Source: Sambucus nigra
Taxonomy: Eukaryota > Streptophyta > Magnoliopsida > Dipsacales > Adoxaceae
DNA length: 64,000 bases
Direction of reading: 5' to 3'
Assembly: GCA_949130495.1 (NCBI GenBank)
Contig: OX422220.1
Span: 9,293,001 to 9,357,000, forward strand
Under the pieces are notes generated by a model. It was not told the DNA's origin. It made no database searches and worked only from the letters and a program-made list of their open reading frames with translations. A program made the translations under genes and the position numbers. Shown one piece after another: positions 63,376 through 64,000 of the stretch (position 1 is its first letter; every line of letters starts with the position of its first letter).

Positions 63376-64000
63376 CGTAGGAACTCACCACGCAGCCGCG
63401 GGTCTGCCGATTTGAGAATACATCGATAATTTTCATATGTCTAGACTTAGACTTAAAAACATGGCGTTAGAGGGTGAAAACGCAAAACGTCCCCCAAACG
63501 GCCCCGTGGGAGGCACCAACACCTCCCACGGGACCAATGTATCTCATAGGGATTGACCACGCAGCCGTGGGTCTCTCGATTTGAGAATATATTGATAATT
63601 TGCATATTTATAGACTTAGGATTAAAAACATGGTGTTAGAGGGTGCAAAACTCAAAACATCCCCCGAACGTCCCTGTGGGAGGCACCAACACCTCCCACG
63701 TGATCAATATAAATTGTAGGAACTGACCACAAAGCCGCGGGTTTCCCAATTTGATAATACGATGATAATTTGCATATTTCTAGACTTAGGCTTAAAAACA
63801 TAGCGTTAGCTGGTGAAAATCTGAAATAGCCCCCAATCGGCCCCGTGGGTGGCACCACCACATCCCACATGACCAATATAACTCGTAGGAACTGACCACG
63901 CATCCGTGGGGTTACCGATTTGGGAATACGATGATAATTTGCATATTTCTAGACTTAGGCTTAAAATCATAGCGTTACTGGGGGAAAACTCGAAACAGCC
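63250..64000 (+). repeat. Right-edge segment, copy of 19985-20720
   Basis: This segment carries the variant order GAAAACGCAAAA, AATGTATCTCATAGGGATTG, GGTGCAAAACTC, CCCCAATCGGCCCCGTGG and GGCACCACCACATCCCACA, with GGGGGAAAACTCGAAACA at the end, as in the segment 43.3 kb to the left. The array is still running at the last base. Confidence 0.82.

Larger units (their letters stand above)
7585..64000 (+). repeat. Tandem satellite array, about 169-bp monomer, roughly 330 copies, open at right edge
   Basis: Head-to-tail repeats can be phased on AATGTAACTCGTAGG: the first two starts are 7585 and 7754 (169 apart). A consensus built by eye is exactly 169 bp. In order it contains GGAACTGACCACGCAGCCGC, a GGGACTCCCGGTTTGAG block, AATACGATGATAATTTGCAT, ATTTCTAGACTTAGGC, TTAAAAACATGGCGTTAGAG, GGTGAAAACCC, AACAGCCCCCGAACGG and an inverted repeat CCCGTGGG(T/A)GG...CCTCCCACGGG. 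Consensus GC is about 53%, against an AT-rich left flank. All copies read in the same orientation, and no transposon or unrelated insertion was seen. Copies are commonly 155-170 bp, with a few truncated ones. Size, uniform orientation and length of the array fit a centromeric or other heterochromatic satellite; its chromosomal position is an inference. The family is not one I can name. Confidence 0.97.

Noticed and set aside
7567..63903. Over one hundred 60-146-residue open frames on the - strand (and some + strand) of the satellite as real genes
   Set aside because: They are translations of one repeat. Phase shifts by one base per monomer, starts and stops fall at the same repeat positions, and copies are broken by frequent indels.
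7585..64000. CRISPR array
   Set aside because: Repeats are about 169 bp, contiguous and without unique spacers. Cas genes are absent and the context is a plant nuclear genome.
7585..64000. RNA polymerase III A/B boxes (TGGCGTTAGAGGG and GGTTTGAGAAT) suggesting a tRNA- or SINE-derived monomer
   Set aside because: Both match the box consensus poorly and their spacing and order do not fit a tRNA or SINE promoter.
7585..64000. rDNA intergenic spacer
   Set aside because: No rRNA gene, promoter or terminator sequence is in the window. Origin from a spacer repeat cannot be excluded but has no positive support.

Overview
The window reads as nuclear, non-genic DNA from a flowering plant, probably a eudicot. 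The species cannot be told from the sequence. Two observations point to a plant. The left end carries plant-type L1-like LINE retrotransposons, with an endonuclease, a reverse transcriptase carrying the SQNAFV..R and RQGDPLSP motifs, and a C-terminal CCxC...HxxxC zinc knuckle. The rest is a long satellite array with a nucleosome-sized monomer, as is common in plant centromeric and heterochromatic DNA. I see no intact host gene, tRNA, rRNA, CRISPR array or prokaryotic element.

Layout. (1) 1-5890 is a nest of two dead LINEs on the + strand. An older, strongly decayed LINE occupies 1 to about 1533. Its C-terminal coding end and 3' tail resume at about 5394-5890. A younger LINE, truncated at its 5' end, sits between the two halves (about 1745-5390). 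It has lost the N-terminus of its endonuclease, carries stops and frameshifts, and has changed residues at both active sites. (2) 5891-7584 is AT-rich, non-coding DNA. It holds a piece rich in ACCGGTCC-like motifs that resembles a hAT-type transposon end (about 6081-6245), degenerate short repeats (about 6290-6700), an (AT)n microsatellite (7193-7294) and about 290 bp of low-copy-looking flank. (3) 7585-64000, 88% of the window, is a single head-to-tail satellite array. The monomer is about 169 bp (about 53% GC in my hand-made consensus). There are roughly 330 copies, all in one orientation, with no other element inserted, and the array runs off the right edge.

The array is not homogeneous. 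Recognisable monomer subtypes recur in fixed order, giving an irregular higher-order structure. A subtype with a 10-bp deletion precedes a 3-bp-deletion subtype at the left (8-19 kb). A 'CATATTATTAG' subtype precedes the same 3-bp-deletion subtype about 20 times from 22 to 59 kb. On top of this lie segmental duplications with constant offsets: 504 bp x2, 676 bp x3, 1,683 bp x2 plus a copy 9.2 kb away, 2,188 bp x2, about 2.33 kb x2, and one pair about 43.3 kb apart. Most monomers contain an 11-bp inverted repeat around an 8-nt spacer, perfect or with one mismatch. This is the most striking sequence signal in the window.

The many 60-140-residue open frames on the - strand of the array are by-products of the repeat. 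The monomer length is 3n+1, so frames rotate from copy to copy, and indels and stops are scattered. They are not annotated as genes. Nothing in the window forms a functional gene system. The interest lies in satellite architecture and the array boundary. All consensus, subtype and offset statements come from reading by eye, not from an alignment program.
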